DNA from: Xenococcus sp. MO_188.B8
Lineage (GTDB): Bacteria > Cyanobacteriota > Cyanobacteriia > Cyanobacteriales > Xenococcaceae
Reading direction: 5' to 3'
Assembly (NCBI GenBank): GCA_030065615.1
Contig: JASJDR010000011.1
Span: 1 to 64,000 of the forward strand
Length of the DNA: 64,000 nucleotides
Part shown: one piece after another, positions 1 through 11,000 of the stretch
How the letters are laid out: every line of letters starts with the position of its first letter
How positions within the stretch are numbered: position 1 is the first letter of the stretch
Program-made: the position numbers and the translations under genes
The notes under the pieces: model-generated
What the model saw: the letters and a program-made list of their open reading frames with translations, nothing else
Told to the model about the DNA's origin: nothing
The model's database searches: none

Positions 1-286
1 CTTCTTTGGCTTTGCTGATTGCCATCGTCATCCCCCGGTCTTTAAAGCTTCCTGTCGGGTTTAAACCGTCATATTTAACATGAACTTTAACCTGACGACC
101 AATACGATCCGCGATCGCAGGAACAGGAATCAGAGGGGTATTTCCTTCCAGTAGAGTAACAACAGGCGTCTTATCGGTTACTGGTAGATATTGCCGATAG
201 GTTTCAATCAAACCTTGCCAGTTATTAGCACGGTTTGCAGCTTCAGGAGCTTGAGGTAAATTGGCGGAAGAAATACTCAGAGTCAC
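1..286 (-). CDS. thrC: Threonine synthase, N-terminal part (cut by window start)
   Basis: Converts O-phosphohomoserine to threonine in the cytoplasm with PLP. The visible N-terminal 95 residues read in from the minus strand and contain GSFKDRGM, the segment carrying the PLP-binding lysine, preceded by [12 protein letters not shown], both typical of the family. The best start is the GTG at 286. An in-frame TAA lies a few codons upstream and no ATG falls between. No clear ribosome binding site is visible. The remaining two thirds or more of the protein lie outside the window. Identity is strong from the PLP motif; only the exact start is uncertain. Confidence 0.88.
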   Translation of the reverse strand, partial: MTLSISSANLPQAPEAANRANNWQGLIETYRQYLPVTDKTPVVTLLEGNTPLIPVPAIADRIGRQVKVHVKYDGLNPTGSFKDRGMTMAISKAKE

Positions 287-470
287 AATATATTCAGTTA
301 TCAGTTAAAAGTAATCGGTGCTCGGTTATTAGCCATGAATAAGATAGTTAATTTATTATCTTTTATTCATTCATAGTTGAGTTTCAAGTTATCTAGGTAC
401 TCAAAACTCAACAGATAGTAAACATCGGCGTACTTAAGCTGGTAATCAGCAATAAATTTTACAAAAAATA

Positions 471-500
471 CTTATTACTCATTACTCATTACTTATTACT
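471..500. repeat. Heptad short tandem repeat (STRR-like)
   Basis: Units of the form TTACTCA/TTACTTA follow one another between thrC and the helicase gene. The same heptad, read on the other strand as AATGAGT, recurs at 13596-13656. Heptad STRRs are known from cyanobacterial intergenic DNA. Confidence 0.7.
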
Positions 501-508
501 TTCCTAAG

Positions 509-1969
509 CTATTCGCTAATAATCACACCCGAACCTATTTTACCCTGTGATCTGTTTCTATTGATTGAAGGTTTGCTACTAAAGCGATCCTTTCCTGAGC
601 CACGGTGGAATTTTTTCTTTTTGATAACGGGTTTACTAATTCCAGATTCGGGTACTTCCCAATCAGTTTTCATCCACTCGGGACAATCGCGATCGTAAAC
701 CATTTGCAAGACAGCAGCAGCGATCGCTTGGGGATCGTATTCATCACTAAGCTCTCTCACTAGAGGCAAGAAAGAGGCCATTCTTTCTCCTGCTAAAGTT
801 TCTTTCACGGTCGCTTGTAATCTACCAATACGTTTCGCTTCTACCTGAGCACGGTTGGGGATCTTAGAAGTTTCTAGTCTGATGCGCAGACGACGTTCAA
901 TTTGTCTTAACATGCGGCGATCCATCGGTTGAATTAGCGCGATCGCTGTACCTGTTTTTCCTGCCCGTCCTGTCCGACCAATCCGGTGAATATAAGTTTC
1001 GGCGTTATCGGGTAAATCGTAGTTAATGACATGGGAGAGATTTTCCACATCTAAACCACGAGCTGCAATATCTGTCGCCACAATCATCTTAATTTTGCCA
1101 TCACGGAAGCGCTTAACTAGACGTTCGCGTTGAATTTGACTTAAGTTACCGTGATATTCATCTACACTATGTCCTGCTTCTTGTAGCTTAATCGTGAGCT
1201 CACTAGCAGTACGTTTAGTGCGCACAAAAATAATTGCGGTATCTGGCTCTTCAATCTCCAGTATAGGTTGTAATGCTTGATGTTTTTGCCAACCACGAGG
1301 CACCATATAAACCTGCTGATCGATTCTAGTCGGTGCCGCTTCTTTTTGTTGCACTTTGACCATTACCGGAGAAGTCAAAAATTGCTTAATCAGTTCCCTG
1401 ATTTCTCTGGGCATAGTGGCGGAAAAACAAGCCGTTTGTCTTGTAGGAGCCGACTGACGGAGAATTGTTTTCACATCATCAATAAAGCCCATACTGAGCA
1501 TCTCATCAGCTTCGTCCAGTACGGCTACTTTTAACCTATCAAGATTTAATTTTCTTCTTTCGAGCAAGTCAATAATTCTTCCTGGTGTCCCAACGACAAT
1601 CTGTACTCCACGCTCTAAACTGCGGATTTGTCTTTCGATCGACTGACCACCATATACGGTGAGAACAAATAATCTTCTATTACCAGTGAAATCTTTAATC
1701 GCTTCTCCTACCTGTTGAGCCAATTCTCTGGTAGGAGTCAGGATCAGAGCCTGTACTGATTTATCATTACTATCTATTAACTCTAAAGTAGGCAAAGCAA
1801 AAGCTGCTGTTTTACCTGTTCCTGTTTGAGATTGACCAAAAATATCTCTTCCCTCTAACAGAGCGGGAACCGCTTGTTGTTGAATTTCTGTAGGCTCAAC
1901 AAAACCAATATTTTCTAGTTGTTCTACACAAGCTTCAGATAGGCCTAAATCTCTAAAAGTGACTGTCAT
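509..1969 (-). CDS. crhR: DEAD-box ATP-dependent RNA helicase, CrhR-like
   Basis: Unwinds RNA duplexes using ATP; in cyanobacteria this type supports cold and redox acclimation. The 486-residue protein shows the motifs in order: GFVEPTEIQ (Q motif), SQTGTGKT near residue 50, PTRELAQQ, DEAD followed by EML, SATMP, and HRIGRTGRAG. After the two RecA lobes comes a basic tail rich in Lys, Arg and Ser, as expected for RNA contact. The start is the ATG at 1969. The longer reading begins with TTG and adds 28 residues unlike the family. It lies 125 bp downstream of rimO on the same strand. rimO-crhR is an operon in Synechocystis, where the transcript is processed between the cistrons, so co-transcription is likely here. 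Family certain; the CrhR name rests mainly on the rimO linkage. Confidence 0.9.
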   Translation of the reverse strand: MTVTFRDLGLSEACVEQLENIGFVEPTEIQQQAVPALLEGRDIFGQSQTGTGKTAAFALPTLELIDSNDKSVQALILTPTRELAQQVGEAIKDFTGNRRLFVLTVYGGQSIERQIRSLERGVQIVVGTPGRIIDLLERRKLNLDRLKVAVLDEADEMLSMGFIDDVKTILRQSAPTRQTACFSATMPREIRELIKQFLTSPVMVKVQQKEAAPTRIDQQVYMVPRGWQKHQALQPILEIEEPDTAIIFVRTKRTASELTIKLQEAGHSVDEYHGNLSQIQRERLVKRFRDGKIKMIVATDIAARGLDVENLSHVINYDLPDNAETYIHRIGRTGRAGKTGTAIALIQPMDRRMLRQIERRLRIRLETSKIPNRAQVEAKRIGRLQATVKETLAGERMASFLPLVRELSDEYDPQAIAAAVLQMVYDRDCPEWMKTDWEVPESGISKPVIKKKKFHRGSGKDRFSSKPSINRNRSQGKIGSGVIISE

Positions 1970-2039
1970 AAGTATCTTTTTTATGTTTTTACTAGTTTTA
2001 CTTAAAAAAACTTTACAGTTTTTAACGTTTTTAAGGTAT

Positions 2040-2067
2040 GTCCTCCTCACCAAAGCTGACGGAGGAC
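2040..2067 (-). promoter_or_regulatory. Intercistronic hairpin between rimO and the helicase gene
   Basis: GTCCTCC at 2040-2046 and GGAGGAC at 2061-2067 form a perfect 7-bp stem with a 14-nt loop. It sits just after the rimO stop and about 70 nt before the helicase ATG. The position is suitable for transcript processing or attenuation. Function is inferred from position only. Confidence 0.45.
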
Positions 2068-2094
2068 TTAAAAGGCGAGCTCAGCAATCAGTAA

Positions 2095-3435
2095 TTAGAC
2101 TGTTGAATAAGCTGCTACGGGAGCAACTTCGCCATAAAGATCGTAAATATCTGCTCCGGTGATGTGAACCGGGACAATAGAACCTAAACTCGCGTTATTG
2201 CCACGAACATAGATTATGCCGTCCACTTCTGGGGCAAATCTGGCAGAACGTCCAATAAACTCCCCAGTACGAGGGTTTTCCTGTTCAAGCAGAACATCTA
2301 CAGTTGTACCGATACAAGCTTGGTTTTTCGCCGCCGCAATTGGTTGTTGAATTTCCATCAAGGTATTGCGCCGATCAGCCATAACTTCTGGGTCAATGCG
2401 ATCGCTCATATGATAAGCAGCAGTTCCTTCTTCAGCAGAAAAGGTGAATACTCCTACATGATCAAACTGATGACGTTGGACAAATTCTGTTAAATGTTGG
2501 AAATGGGTCTCTGTCTCTCCGGGGAATCCCACAATAAAGGTAGTGCGAAATACGGCCGACGGCAATTCCTGTTTGATCCGCTCTATGATGGCATCATTTA
2601 CCCTTCCTTGCCAGGGTCGATTCATGGCTCTTAAAATTTCGGTATGAGAATGCTGCAAAGGTAAATCTAAGTATGGCAGAACATTAGGAGTATCTCTAAT
2701 TGCCGCGATCACTTCCGAGGTTAAGCCTGTGGGATAAGCGTAGTGAATTCTAATCCAAGGGATATCCACTTCCCCTAAAGCACTTATTAATTCTGCCAGT
2801 TTAGGCTGACCGTAAAGGTCTACTCCATAGTTAGTGGTAATTTGAGAAATTAAGACGATTTCTTGAACTCCTTGAGCGGCTAGCTGTTTAGCTTCAGCCA
2901 CAATAGATTCAAGAGAACGCGATCGCTGATTTCCCCGCAGATGAGGAATAATACAAAAGGCGCATCGGTAATCACAACCTTCTGCTACCCTAACGTAGGC
3001 TACCCCTTCGGTAGTTGTACGATAACGAGGAACGGTTTCATCAGCGATGTATTCGGGTTGAGGAGAAATTTCCCTGACCCTTTCCCCGGTTTCTACTCGT
3101 TGAATAACATCGACTATTTTGTGATAGTCAGCACTACCAACTACAGCTACAGCTTCGGGAATTTCTTCTAGTAACTCTTCTTGAAAATGCTGTGCCATAC
3201 AGCCTGTAATTACGATTTTTTTATCAGCTTCGGCTAATTCGACTAAGGTTCTTACAGATTCTTCTCTAGCAGCCTGGATAAAGCTACAGGTGTTAACCAC
3301 TACATAATCTGCTATTTCTTCATTGGAGTTTACTTGATAACCTGCTTGGGCCAGTAAGCCTAGCATATGTTCCGAATCTATACGATTTTTTTCGCAACCC
3401 AGATGGGATATGGCTATAGTTGGCTTTTCTGCCAT
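2095..3435 (-). CDS. rimO: Ribosomal protein S12 methylthiotransferase RimO
   Basis: Radical-SAM enzyme that adds a methylthio group to an aspartate of ribosomal protein S12. The 446-residue protein has the N-terminal methylthiotransferase domain ([12 protein letters not shown]), the radical-SAM cluster motif [14 protein letters not shown] in the barrel, and a C-terminal TRAM-type beta domain ([19 protein letters not shown]). Length is normal. I chose the ATG at 3435, giving [14 protein letters not shown] seven codons upstream is the only longer option. The helicase gene follows on the same strand, matching the rimO-crhR operon of other cyanobacteria. Confidence 0.95.
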   Translation of the reverse strand: MAEKPTIAISHLGCEKNRIDSEHMLGLLAQAGYQVNSNEEIADYVVVNTCSFIQAAREESVRTLVELAEADKKIVITGCMAQHFQEELLEEIPEAVAVVGSADYHKIVDVIQRVETGERVREISPQPEYIADETVPRYRTTTEGVAYVRVAEGCDYRCAFCIIPHLRGNQRSRSLESIVAEAKQLAAQGVQEIVLISQITTNYGVDLYGQPKLAELISALGEVDIPWIRIHYAYPTGLTSEVIAAIRDTPNVLPYLDLPLQHSHTEILRAMNRPWQGRVNDAIIERIKQELPSAVFRTTFIVGFPGETETHFQHLTEFVQRHQFDHVGVFTFSAEEGTAAYHMSDRIDPEVMADRRNTLMEIQQPIAAAKNQACIGTTVDVLLEQENPRTGEFIGRSARFAPEVDGIIYVRGNNASLGSIVPVHITGADIYDLYGEVAPVAAYSTV

Positions 3436-3908
3436 ACTTTTGTTATTAAATGACAATTACTAATGTAGACAAGGAGTTTTTGTGGCGTCAGACTCAATAT
3501 CTTTAGATTCGGAAAGTTAGTTTAATTATCTTTCCTGTTGTCACTCGATAAAATATCAAAGCTATTTTGCGAGACTAGGCAAGATATCGCCCCTGACTGG
3601 TAATAAGTTTTTATGAATCGGCTACCTATATTAATCGGACAACACGATCATAAATCCATATTGTTAAGACATTGTAACAGAAGGTTGAACAATTGGGAAC
3701 AAATCTGCTAAAGATATTTTTCGAGGAACGAGGAAGCGGTACGAACCCAGTCGAGTCTCCTCTCACGTTTATGTTTTTACAATTCTCTTTTAATAGCTTT
3801 CAAGGTAGTTTAGCCTTTATTGATTCACATTAGACGCTTCATCTTAAAAAGCTAACAGCTAACAGCTAATAGCTTTTCTAAGATTTTATCTTCCATTGAA
3901 TTCACTTC
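3436..3908. other. Intergenic region with AGCTAAC heptad repeats
   Basis: No convincing gene. About three AGCTAAC-type heptads occur at 3850-3876, and a related run is found at 31195-31225. The stretch near 3721-3770 has a few tRNA-like words but does not fold as a tRNA. Confidence 0.5.
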
Positions 3909-5219
3909 TTATTTAGTAGCGTTTATATAATCAATCACGAAGGGCTGTTGCGTAAATCCCTTAATGTTTCTGGCAATCAAACTACGATGTTTAAGGGACT
4001 GTAAGACTGTTACTAGTTGGGAGCGAGAACTAACTGACAAGCAATTGTCTTCTAAATTCTTTAAAGAGATTGGTGCTCTTGCTACTGCAAGGCAGTACAT
4101 CACATCTTGTTCTGCATCAGAAAGACGTTGCCATTGTTGATCGAGTAAGTCTTGAATTTCTCCAAATAGTCTTACTTCTGAGTGCCAAAATTCTTCTAAA
4201 TCGCCGTTAAATAAATCAACAATGGTCGTGGCGACAATTTTTAGAGCTAAGGGATTACCTCCATAATAGTTAATTAACTTTTCAATTAATCTTTCTTTGC
4301 TAGTGTCGCTAGTTTTGATAATTCCTGCAAGCTGAATAATTTTTTGGCATTCACTAATATTTAAACCAGATAATGTCAATGAATATACCAGAGGGCTATT
4401 TCTACTTAGAGAGACAAAGTTACTGGGAATTTCTCTGCCCGTCAGCAAGATACAACTGTCATGATGATAATCGATAATAGTTTCTAAAAGTTGACCATAA
4501 CCTTGATATTCTTTCCTATAGTTATGCTCCCAACTACCATTATCAAATTTTTTAGCTCTTAGAATACTTTCAAAATTGTCTAATATGAGCAAACAGCGAA
4601 ACTGGCGCAGGTAATAGGTAAATTGTCGAATTATTTCATTTAAATCTTGGGGTAAGGTTATTTTTATAGCTTGTTGCTGAGCAATATAATTAACAGTCGC
4701 AGTCAGTGTAGTTTCAATAGCAGGTGTCTTATTTAAACTAAGCCAAATAACAAAATCAAATTCTGTTTGGCATTCTTTGGCGAACCGAGCCGCTAATAAA
4801 GTTTTACCAATTCCTCCCATCCCAAAAATACCAACAAGATTACACCTAGACCTGAGAATCCACTGTTTTAAATTATTTAATTCTAGATTGCGCCCATACA
4901 TATCATTTGTCTCAACTATTGTGCCCCAATCAATCGAGGATAAGGTCAGTGGCGATTCCAGCCTGTCTTCAGAAGTATATCTTTGCAGAACCGATAGTAA
5001 GTTTTTTTTGGTAACCTTCGTGCCGATTTGCTTCGACAGTTTTCGCCACAACCTATAACCAACATCTCTGATGTAATCATTGTCATAGCTACAACTCGTG
5101 GCAATCTGTTGATATGTTTTACCTTGCAAAGAAAAACGCAACACTAAATTGTCAGTATCATTAAGTTTTTCTGTTTTTAATAATTCCTGACAAAGTTGCT
5201 CTAAGTACGTTTTATCCAT
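3909..5219 (-). CDS. NB-ARC ATPase with N-terminal HTH (vMAP-type), no repeat domain
   Basis: A STAND-class signalling ATPase. Residues 1-85 resemble the helix-turn-helix found at the N terminus of cyanobacterial vWA-MoxR-associated proteins (GKTYQQIATSCSYDNDYI). The NB-ARC core has GIFGMGGIGKT near residue 135 (Walker A), LLILDNFES near 215 (Walker B) and ILLTGREIP as the sensor motif, followed by a winged-helix-like region to the end. Relatives usually continue into WD40 or TPR repeats that sense a ligand. This one stops at 436 residues with none. Start ATG at 5219. It stands alone, with long non-coding DNA on its 5' side. Partner and trigger are unknown. Confidence 0.8.
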   Translation of the reverse strand: MDKTYLEQLCQELLKTEKLNDTDNLVLRFSLQGKTYQQIATSCSYDNDYIRDVGYRLWRKLSKQIGTKVTKKNLLSVLQRYTSEDRLESPLTLSSIDWGTIVETNDMYGRNLELNNLKQWILRSRCNLVGIFGMGGIGKTLLAARFAKECQTEFDFVIWLSLNKTPAIETTLTATVNYIAQQQAIKITLPQDLNEIIRQFTYYLRQFRCLLILDNFESILRAKKFDNGSWEHNYRKEYQGYGQLLETIIDYHHDSCILLTGREIPSNFVSLSRNSPLVYSLTLSGLNISECQKIIQLAGIIKTSDTSKERLIEKLINYYGGNPLALKIVATTIVDLFNGDLEEFWHSEVRLFGEIQDLLDQQWQRLSDAEQDVMYCLAVARAPISLKNLEDNCLSVSSRSQLVTVLQSLKHRSLIARNIKGFTQQPFVIDYINATK

Positions 5220-5978
5220 GATTTACTCGATTACACAGCACTTCTCGTAATATTTTTTTTGTGTTTTTTATGGTGCTATTTGATGCTTTTTTGATCAAAA
5301 ACTACAAAGAACTAAAAATCATGACTGAATCAATTAGACCGAATAAAAAACTTCAGTTTTCAATCTGGACAGCGTGTAATTGATAAACAAAAGTTCTCTG
5401 TACGAACGAGATTTAGTATTAGATTGTTGAATTTCTCTACGTCTCTCTAAATTAGATTATTGGGGGCAACTTTATCAGTTTATGCAAAAGTGACGAATGG
5501 AAACTTGCTCTTTTCCTTGAGTTACTTGTAATAGAACGATATTTTTTGATTTATATCCTGATTTTTAATTCTCCATTAAACAATATTTTTCGTAGTATTA
5601 ATTGATGTTTTTGGTAGCATTATCTCGTAATTTTTTTATCTATAACCTGATTTTTAATGATGTTTTCCCACAGAATTTAGCGTAGAAATTTGCGTATTAT
5701 CACTGAGTAAAGATAAACAATACTTTTTTAGGCAGGAGGCAAAGCTGCCAATGGTTGAGAATTAGGAATTGGAAAAGCACTCATGTTATTGCAATCATGA
5801 GCTTCCCAGTCCCGAATCTCTCCTGTAGCTGAGGATGTTTCTGAAGAGCAGCCCACTGACAGCGCTTGCCATCGGCAACAAATAGAAAACAAGTCAAAGT
5901 GCCTTCTCTTCTGCCGTCTGCCTTCTGCCTTGTTTATTGAAAGTTGAACTCAAAATACTTATAAGGAGAGAAAAAGTC
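5220..5978. other. AT-rich intergenic region with an unrecognised coding remnant
   Basis: Mostly AT-rich DNA without a credible gene. At roughly 5780-5900 the minus strand can be read for about 38 codons (FLFVADGKRCQWAALQKHP and onward to a stop), which looks protein-like, but I do not recognise it. The 3' part carries the RBS of the next gene. Confidence 0.35.
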
Positions 5979-7331
5979 ATGACTGGATGGCCACCTGGAG
6001 CATGGAGATCTGGAAGTTCAAATTTGTTTGAGACTCGTTATAATTTCGAGCTCTTTACGAGAGATGAGAACCTTCAATTAAGAACACCTGTGAGTAATCC
6101 TGACGGCTCATTTACATTTGATGAGGCAATCGATAACTTTCAAGCCCGCTTTGTAGATTTTGATAACGATTTGGGTATTTCTGAGCCAATTAATATTACA
6201 AATGTATATGCTGATAGGGGCGAGACAATAAGCCCAGAAGGCTCTGATGTGCCATTCACTTTGGATTTAACAACAAGATTGGTGGATAATGCTTTTCAGC
6301 TTACCCTGCCAGAGGTAATTCTTCCCCAACCAGTGGAAGGTGAAATTCCTGCCGATCTAAGGGGTGAGGATGATTTTAGTGATATTAAATTCGCACGTCG
6401 ACTTGAATACATTATTAGTGGCGAGGAATTAAACGCTCTCCCTAGCAATATAAGAGAGTTGACTCTAATTATTGAAGATACAGATCCGAACCAACCTGGT
6501 TTTCAAGATGGTGACGGTGACACAATAATAGCGGAGAACGATATTCATCGTGCTCTAAATGATATCAATTTTATCAATGATAATAACTTACTAGGATTTA
6601 GCGAGAGCAATGAAGAAAATGCTCCAGACAAAGATCCAAACCAAGATGTCGGCATAGTTGATCGAGTTAGAGTGAGTAGATTTATTGGCGATGATGAAAC
6701 TATATCTTCGAAATCTGATGTAATTAAATCTTTAGCACCTTTAGCACCTTTAGCACCAATTGGAATTAAAGCTTTAGCACCTTTAGCACCAATTGGAATT
6801 AAAGCTTTAAAATTTAAAGATGCTCCTAAATCCCAAATTATATCTAATGAGCAAGAAATTAGCTTTCAAAATAGTATACCCAGAGAAGATGTAAGCATAG
6901 GTCAAAGGCGAATCTTAATAGAGGCAGAAGATTTACACCTCGATACTTATCATGTTGAACATATTGACATTGCCAGCGGAGGTAAAGTTATCAGTCTTCT
7001 GAATGCTTCGGATCATACTGGTACTGCTACTCTAGATGTTGATAAATTCGGAATCGATCCCGGCACATACGCTTTGACGCTCGGTGTCTTCGATGAAAAT
7101 GATGGCCAGGCACAGCTAGAAGTCTTTGTTAACGGTCATGCAGTAGGCGATCCCATAACACTCGATCAGAATCTAGGGAGTGGAGATCCTACTGAAGAAA
7201 CTCTTCGAAACATTACTATTGGAGAAGATATAAAGATAAATTCTTCAGACGTAATTACTATTCAAGGTACTGCCGATATGAGTGAGTTTGCAAGAGTTGA
7301 TTTCTTAAGTTTTATTGAAATTGATGTTTAA
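5979..7331 (+). CDS. Large protein with C-terminal carbohydrate-binding-like domain
   Basis: I do not recognise a full-length family. The start is the ATG at 5979, preceded by AAGGAGAG at a good distance; the longer in-frame reading starts 14 codons earlier without support. The 450-residue protein is acidic and has no cysteine-rich or catalytic motif. Around residues 180-195 is an Asp-rich DGDGD segment that could bind calcium. A low-complexity Leu-Ala-Pro stretch lies near residues 250-275. The last 130 residues (ILIEAEDL, ASGGKVISL, FDENDGQAQLEVFVNG, ARVDFLSF) match the style of CBM6-like beta-sandwich domains seen at the ends of surface or secreted proteins of cyanobacteria and marine bacteria. 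No signal peptide is visible, so export would need a C-terminal signal. Binding role inferred. Confidence 0.65.
   Translation: MTGWPPGAWRSGSSNLFETRYNFELFTRDENLQLRTPVSNPDGSFTFDEAIDNFQARFVDFDNDLGISEPINITNVYADRGETISPEGSDVPFTLDLTTRLVDNAFQLTLPEVILPQPVEGEIPADLRGEDDFSDIKFARRLEYIISGEELNALPSNIRELTLIIEDTDPNQPGFQDGDGDTIIAENDIHRALNDINFINDNNLLGFSESNEENAPDKDPNQDVGIVDRVRVSRFIGDDETISSKSDVIKSLAPLAPLAPIGIKALAPLAPIGIKALKFKDAPKSQIISNEQEISFQNSIPREDVSIGQRRILIEAEDLHLDTYHVEHIDIASGGKVISLLNASDHTGTATLDVDKFGIDPGTYALTLGVFDENDGQAQLEVFVNGHAVGDPITLDQNLGSGDPTEETLRNITIGEDIKINSSDVITIQGTADMSEFARVDFLSFIEIDV
6740..6805 (+). repeat. In-frame 33-bp tandem duplication
   Basis: Two identical 33-bp copies (6740-6772 and 6773-6805) encode LAPLAPIGIKA twice, preceded by one further partial unit. 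The unit is a multiple of three, so the frame is kept. It looks like a recent slippage expansion in a linker. Confidence 0.85.
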
Positions 7332-8036
7332 CCTGTGTCAGCTTTTTCTGCACGAACCCGATATTTCCAGTTTTCCAAACTTCCGCTCTTGCCCTAGCAT
7401 GAGCGTGGGCTATGCTGAGGCTTCCGTAATAAGGAAATGGGGCAATAAAACTAAATTGACTTAACAATACGCCCATTTAGTCTTTGAAGCCTGACTAATT
7501 ATTCTGGTTCAATCAACTGAAATGACTAACAAAAAGTCCCCAAAGGTTGACGAGCGACCCCAAGCCGCCGATAGGTATTGATCCCGCTTAGGTTGAGGCA
7601 AGGCAACAAGGGAGGCGACGAGATTTAGGGATCTAAATTCACTCTAATCAAGGATATTAAGTACCTGGACAAAATATACAATTAATTTTATCCAGTTACT
7701 TACCTCATTCGTGGGCATGCGTTTTTCAAGAAAAATTAATGTAAAACAACCCCAACCTTAGAGGTACAATAATTTTGGGTACAAATTATATTGACTTTTC
7801 ACGGGATCTTTTTTCTTCAACGCGATCGCGCTTACTTATAAATCCCCCAAGACTTATTCTGATCGTTAGGCATTATCAATAATTCCAATTTAATTGAGAA
7901 AGTACTAGAGGGTGAAACCCCTATTGAATAATGCTAGATAGTGCTTTCAGAGAAGCCGATAAAAGTCAGCCAAGTTATCAAGTTATTACGCCGTAAACAA
8001 TACGTAAACAATAGGGTTTCAGCCCCATTAAAAACG
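7332..8036. other. Intergenic region with partial palindromic repeat
   Basis: No gene seen. At about 7395-7415 the words GAGCGTGGGCTATGC and GAGG match, on the opposite strand, one arm of the cruciform repeat at 17798-17841, so this is a partial copy of that family. An HIP1-like GCGATCGC lies near 7822. The end forms the upstream region of the next gene. Confidence 0.45.
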
Positions 8037-11000
8037 ATGAACAAGAGATATTTTCGGCTTATACAAGGAATTATTATATTGGGATGTTTAGCGCCAGTTT
8101 CAATTCAGGCACAAATCACACCTGATAGTACTACCAACACTACAGTCGATGTTAGCGGTAATGATTTTACTATCCAACAGGGAGATCGCGCTGGCGGTAA
8201 TCTATTTCATAGCTTTGGTGAATTTTCTGTACCGACAGATGGTTCAGCGTTCTTTAATAATGCTGCGGATATAGTCAATATCTTCTCTAGAGTTACAGGG
8301 GGTAATATCTCGAGTATCGATGGTTTGCTTCGAGCTAATGGCAGTGCTAGTTTATTTTTGCTTAATCCTGCGGGAATTATGTTTGGTCCCAATGCCAGGT
8401 TAAATATTGGTGGTTCATTTATCGGGACTAGTGCTGATAGTATTGAATTTCTCGGTGGGGTCGAGTTTAGCGCTAGCGATACTCAAGCAAGTCCTACTTT
8501 AACTATTAATGCTCCCATTGGTTTGAATTTCAGGGATAATCCAGGAGAGATTACCAATAGTGCTTTTGATGCAGAGACATTCACTGGACTAGAAGTACCA
8601 GCAGATAAGACCCTAGCTTTAATCGGTGGAGATATCTCTATTGAATCCGGTTTTTTATCTACAAATGGAGGTCGTATAGAACTAGGAAGTGTTATAGGAA
8701 ACAATACCGTTAGCCTTACTGAAGTAGAAAAAGGATGGGATATTGGCTACAAAGGGGTAGAAAATTTTCAAGATATCAATTTATCTGGTTTAAGTGTCGC
8801 TTTATCTGGTAGCTCTTTTGGAGCGATAAACACTGGCGATATTGAACTACAAGGAAGAAATATTAGTTTGACTGAAGGTAGTAGTATTGTCAGTTTTACG
8901 ACTGGAGGCAAAGTAGGAAACATAAGCGTAGTAGCCTCAGAATCTCTAGAATTATCAGGACGTTCAGATTTTGGTCGTGCCACAACAATACTGAATAACA
9001 TTTTCGGTGATGCTACGGGAGAAGGAAGTAGCATAAATATTGATACCCCACAATTAACCGTTTCTGATGGTGCGCTTATCCAGTCATCTGCTGCCGGTAC
9101 TGGTCAAGGAGTAGATATCAATATTAATTCTTCTGAAATAATTGTGGAAGGCTCCTTTGACGATACTTTGGGCACTAATTCTCTTATTACTGCTCAAGTG
9201 GCTGGCACTCCTGATGCTATCGGTGATGCTGGAGATATAAAGATAACCACCGAAACACTAACAGTAAATGAAGGAGCGCAAATTACAGTTGAGACTTTTG
9301 GTGCTGGCAATGCTGGCGATTTAACCGTTACTGCAACCGAATCTATTGAATTAAGTGGAACAATTCCAGGTAGTACCGATCCCAGTGCTTTGACTGCAAG
9401 TGTGGGACAGAGCGTTAATGCGACAGGAAATGGCGGCAATTTAACTATCAATACTCCCAGGCTGGTAGTGAGAGATGGAGCGCAAATCTCCAATATAGCC
9501 CGAAATAAGGGAGATGCTGGAAATTTGACCATTAATGTTGATGAATCTATTTTGCTAACTGGTACTTCTCCCGAAGCAGAATTTAGAGGAGAAGGTCTAA
9601 GTGGTATTTTTGTTAATGTACAACAAGCATTTATAGATTCCGATACAGGAGTAATTCCTACTACTGGTAAGGGAGGGAATTTAAATATAAGTGCCGAAGA
9701 TTTGACTGTTGAAAAAGGAGCTGCCGTTAATGCGAGTACCTTTAGTCTTGGCGATGGCGGTAATGCAAACATTAACGTCGATAAATTAATCGTTCGCGAA
9801 GGTGGCGAAATCAGCGCAGGTTCGGTGTTCCTTCGCGAGGGTGGAGAAAGAGTCACCTTGGGGGGAAGCGACAGAGGTACGGGAGGAACACTTATTATTA
9901 CCGCTGAATCGATTGAAGTTACTGGTGTTGGAGATATCAACGGTCAACAAGTAAAGAGTAGTTTATTTACTTTAGCTGAAAGCAACGGCGATGCAGGAAA
10001 TTTAACTATTAATACGGAGGAATTAACTGTTAGCGACAGAGCAGAAATTGATACCAGTACTACAGGGCAAGGAAATGCAGGTAATTTAAATATTACTACG
10101 GATAATCTAACTGTTATTAGCGACGGTGGACAAATTGATGCCCGTACCGAAGGGCAAGGAAATGCGGGAAATTTAACTATTAAATCGGGGGAATTAATTA
10201 TTAGCGACGGTGGGCAAATTAATGCTAGCACCTCTGCCACTACTCGAGAGGGAGGAAGTGCAGGTAATATCTTTATTGCAGCCGACGAGCTCAACCTAGA
10301 TAACGGCAGTATCACTGCATCTACTAATGCTGGAGAGGAGGGAAATATCAGTTTAGTTATAGATGATGATATCTCTCTAAGAGATGACAGCCTAATATCT
10401 GCAAGAGCGGCTAACAATGCTGACGGCGGCAATATCACTATTAATACTCAATATATATTTGCTCGACCAAATACAAATAACGATATTGTTGCCAATGCTA
10501 TAGGAGGAAGAGGAGGAAACATTAATATTACTGCCAATCGCCTATTTGCTATAGAAGAAAGAAGCTCAACTCCTCCCAATAGAACTAATGATATCGATGC
10601 CAGTTCTGAGTTTGGGTTAGATGGCACTGTTATCATTGACACTTCAGATACTCAATTATTTCGTCAAGCCCTTGAATTACAAGGAACAGTTGCAGTCAAT
10701 GTTTTGGGTATAGACGCTTGTTCCAGGGCGCAAGCCAAAGAGGAAAGTACTTTCATAGTAACAGGTAGAGGTGGGATCCCTCGCCAACCTACCGAACCCT
10801 TAATGGCAGATGCACTAATTCCTGATGGCAAACCCATTTCAATAGACAAGGAAGCAGCTCTTAATTCTCTTTTTGTAGAACAACCTGAGAAGAAGCAAGA
10901 AAACCCCCATTACATTCCTGTCGATATCAAACCCATCAAAACTAGTAGGGGAGATATCTACCCAGCAAGAGGCTTCATCAAAACTGAAGATGGTCGAGTT

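Noticed and set aside
3721-3775. tRNA-like words (GGTACGAACCC on plus, GGGTTCGTACC on minus)
   Set aside because: No acceptor, D or anticodon stem could be built around them; chance similarity to a T-loop.
8207-10849. Long minus-strand frames opposite the haemagglutinin gene, up to 248 codons
   Set aside because: Mirror of the repetitive beta-helix coding sequence; Pro/Ser/Leu composition, no RBS, no family.
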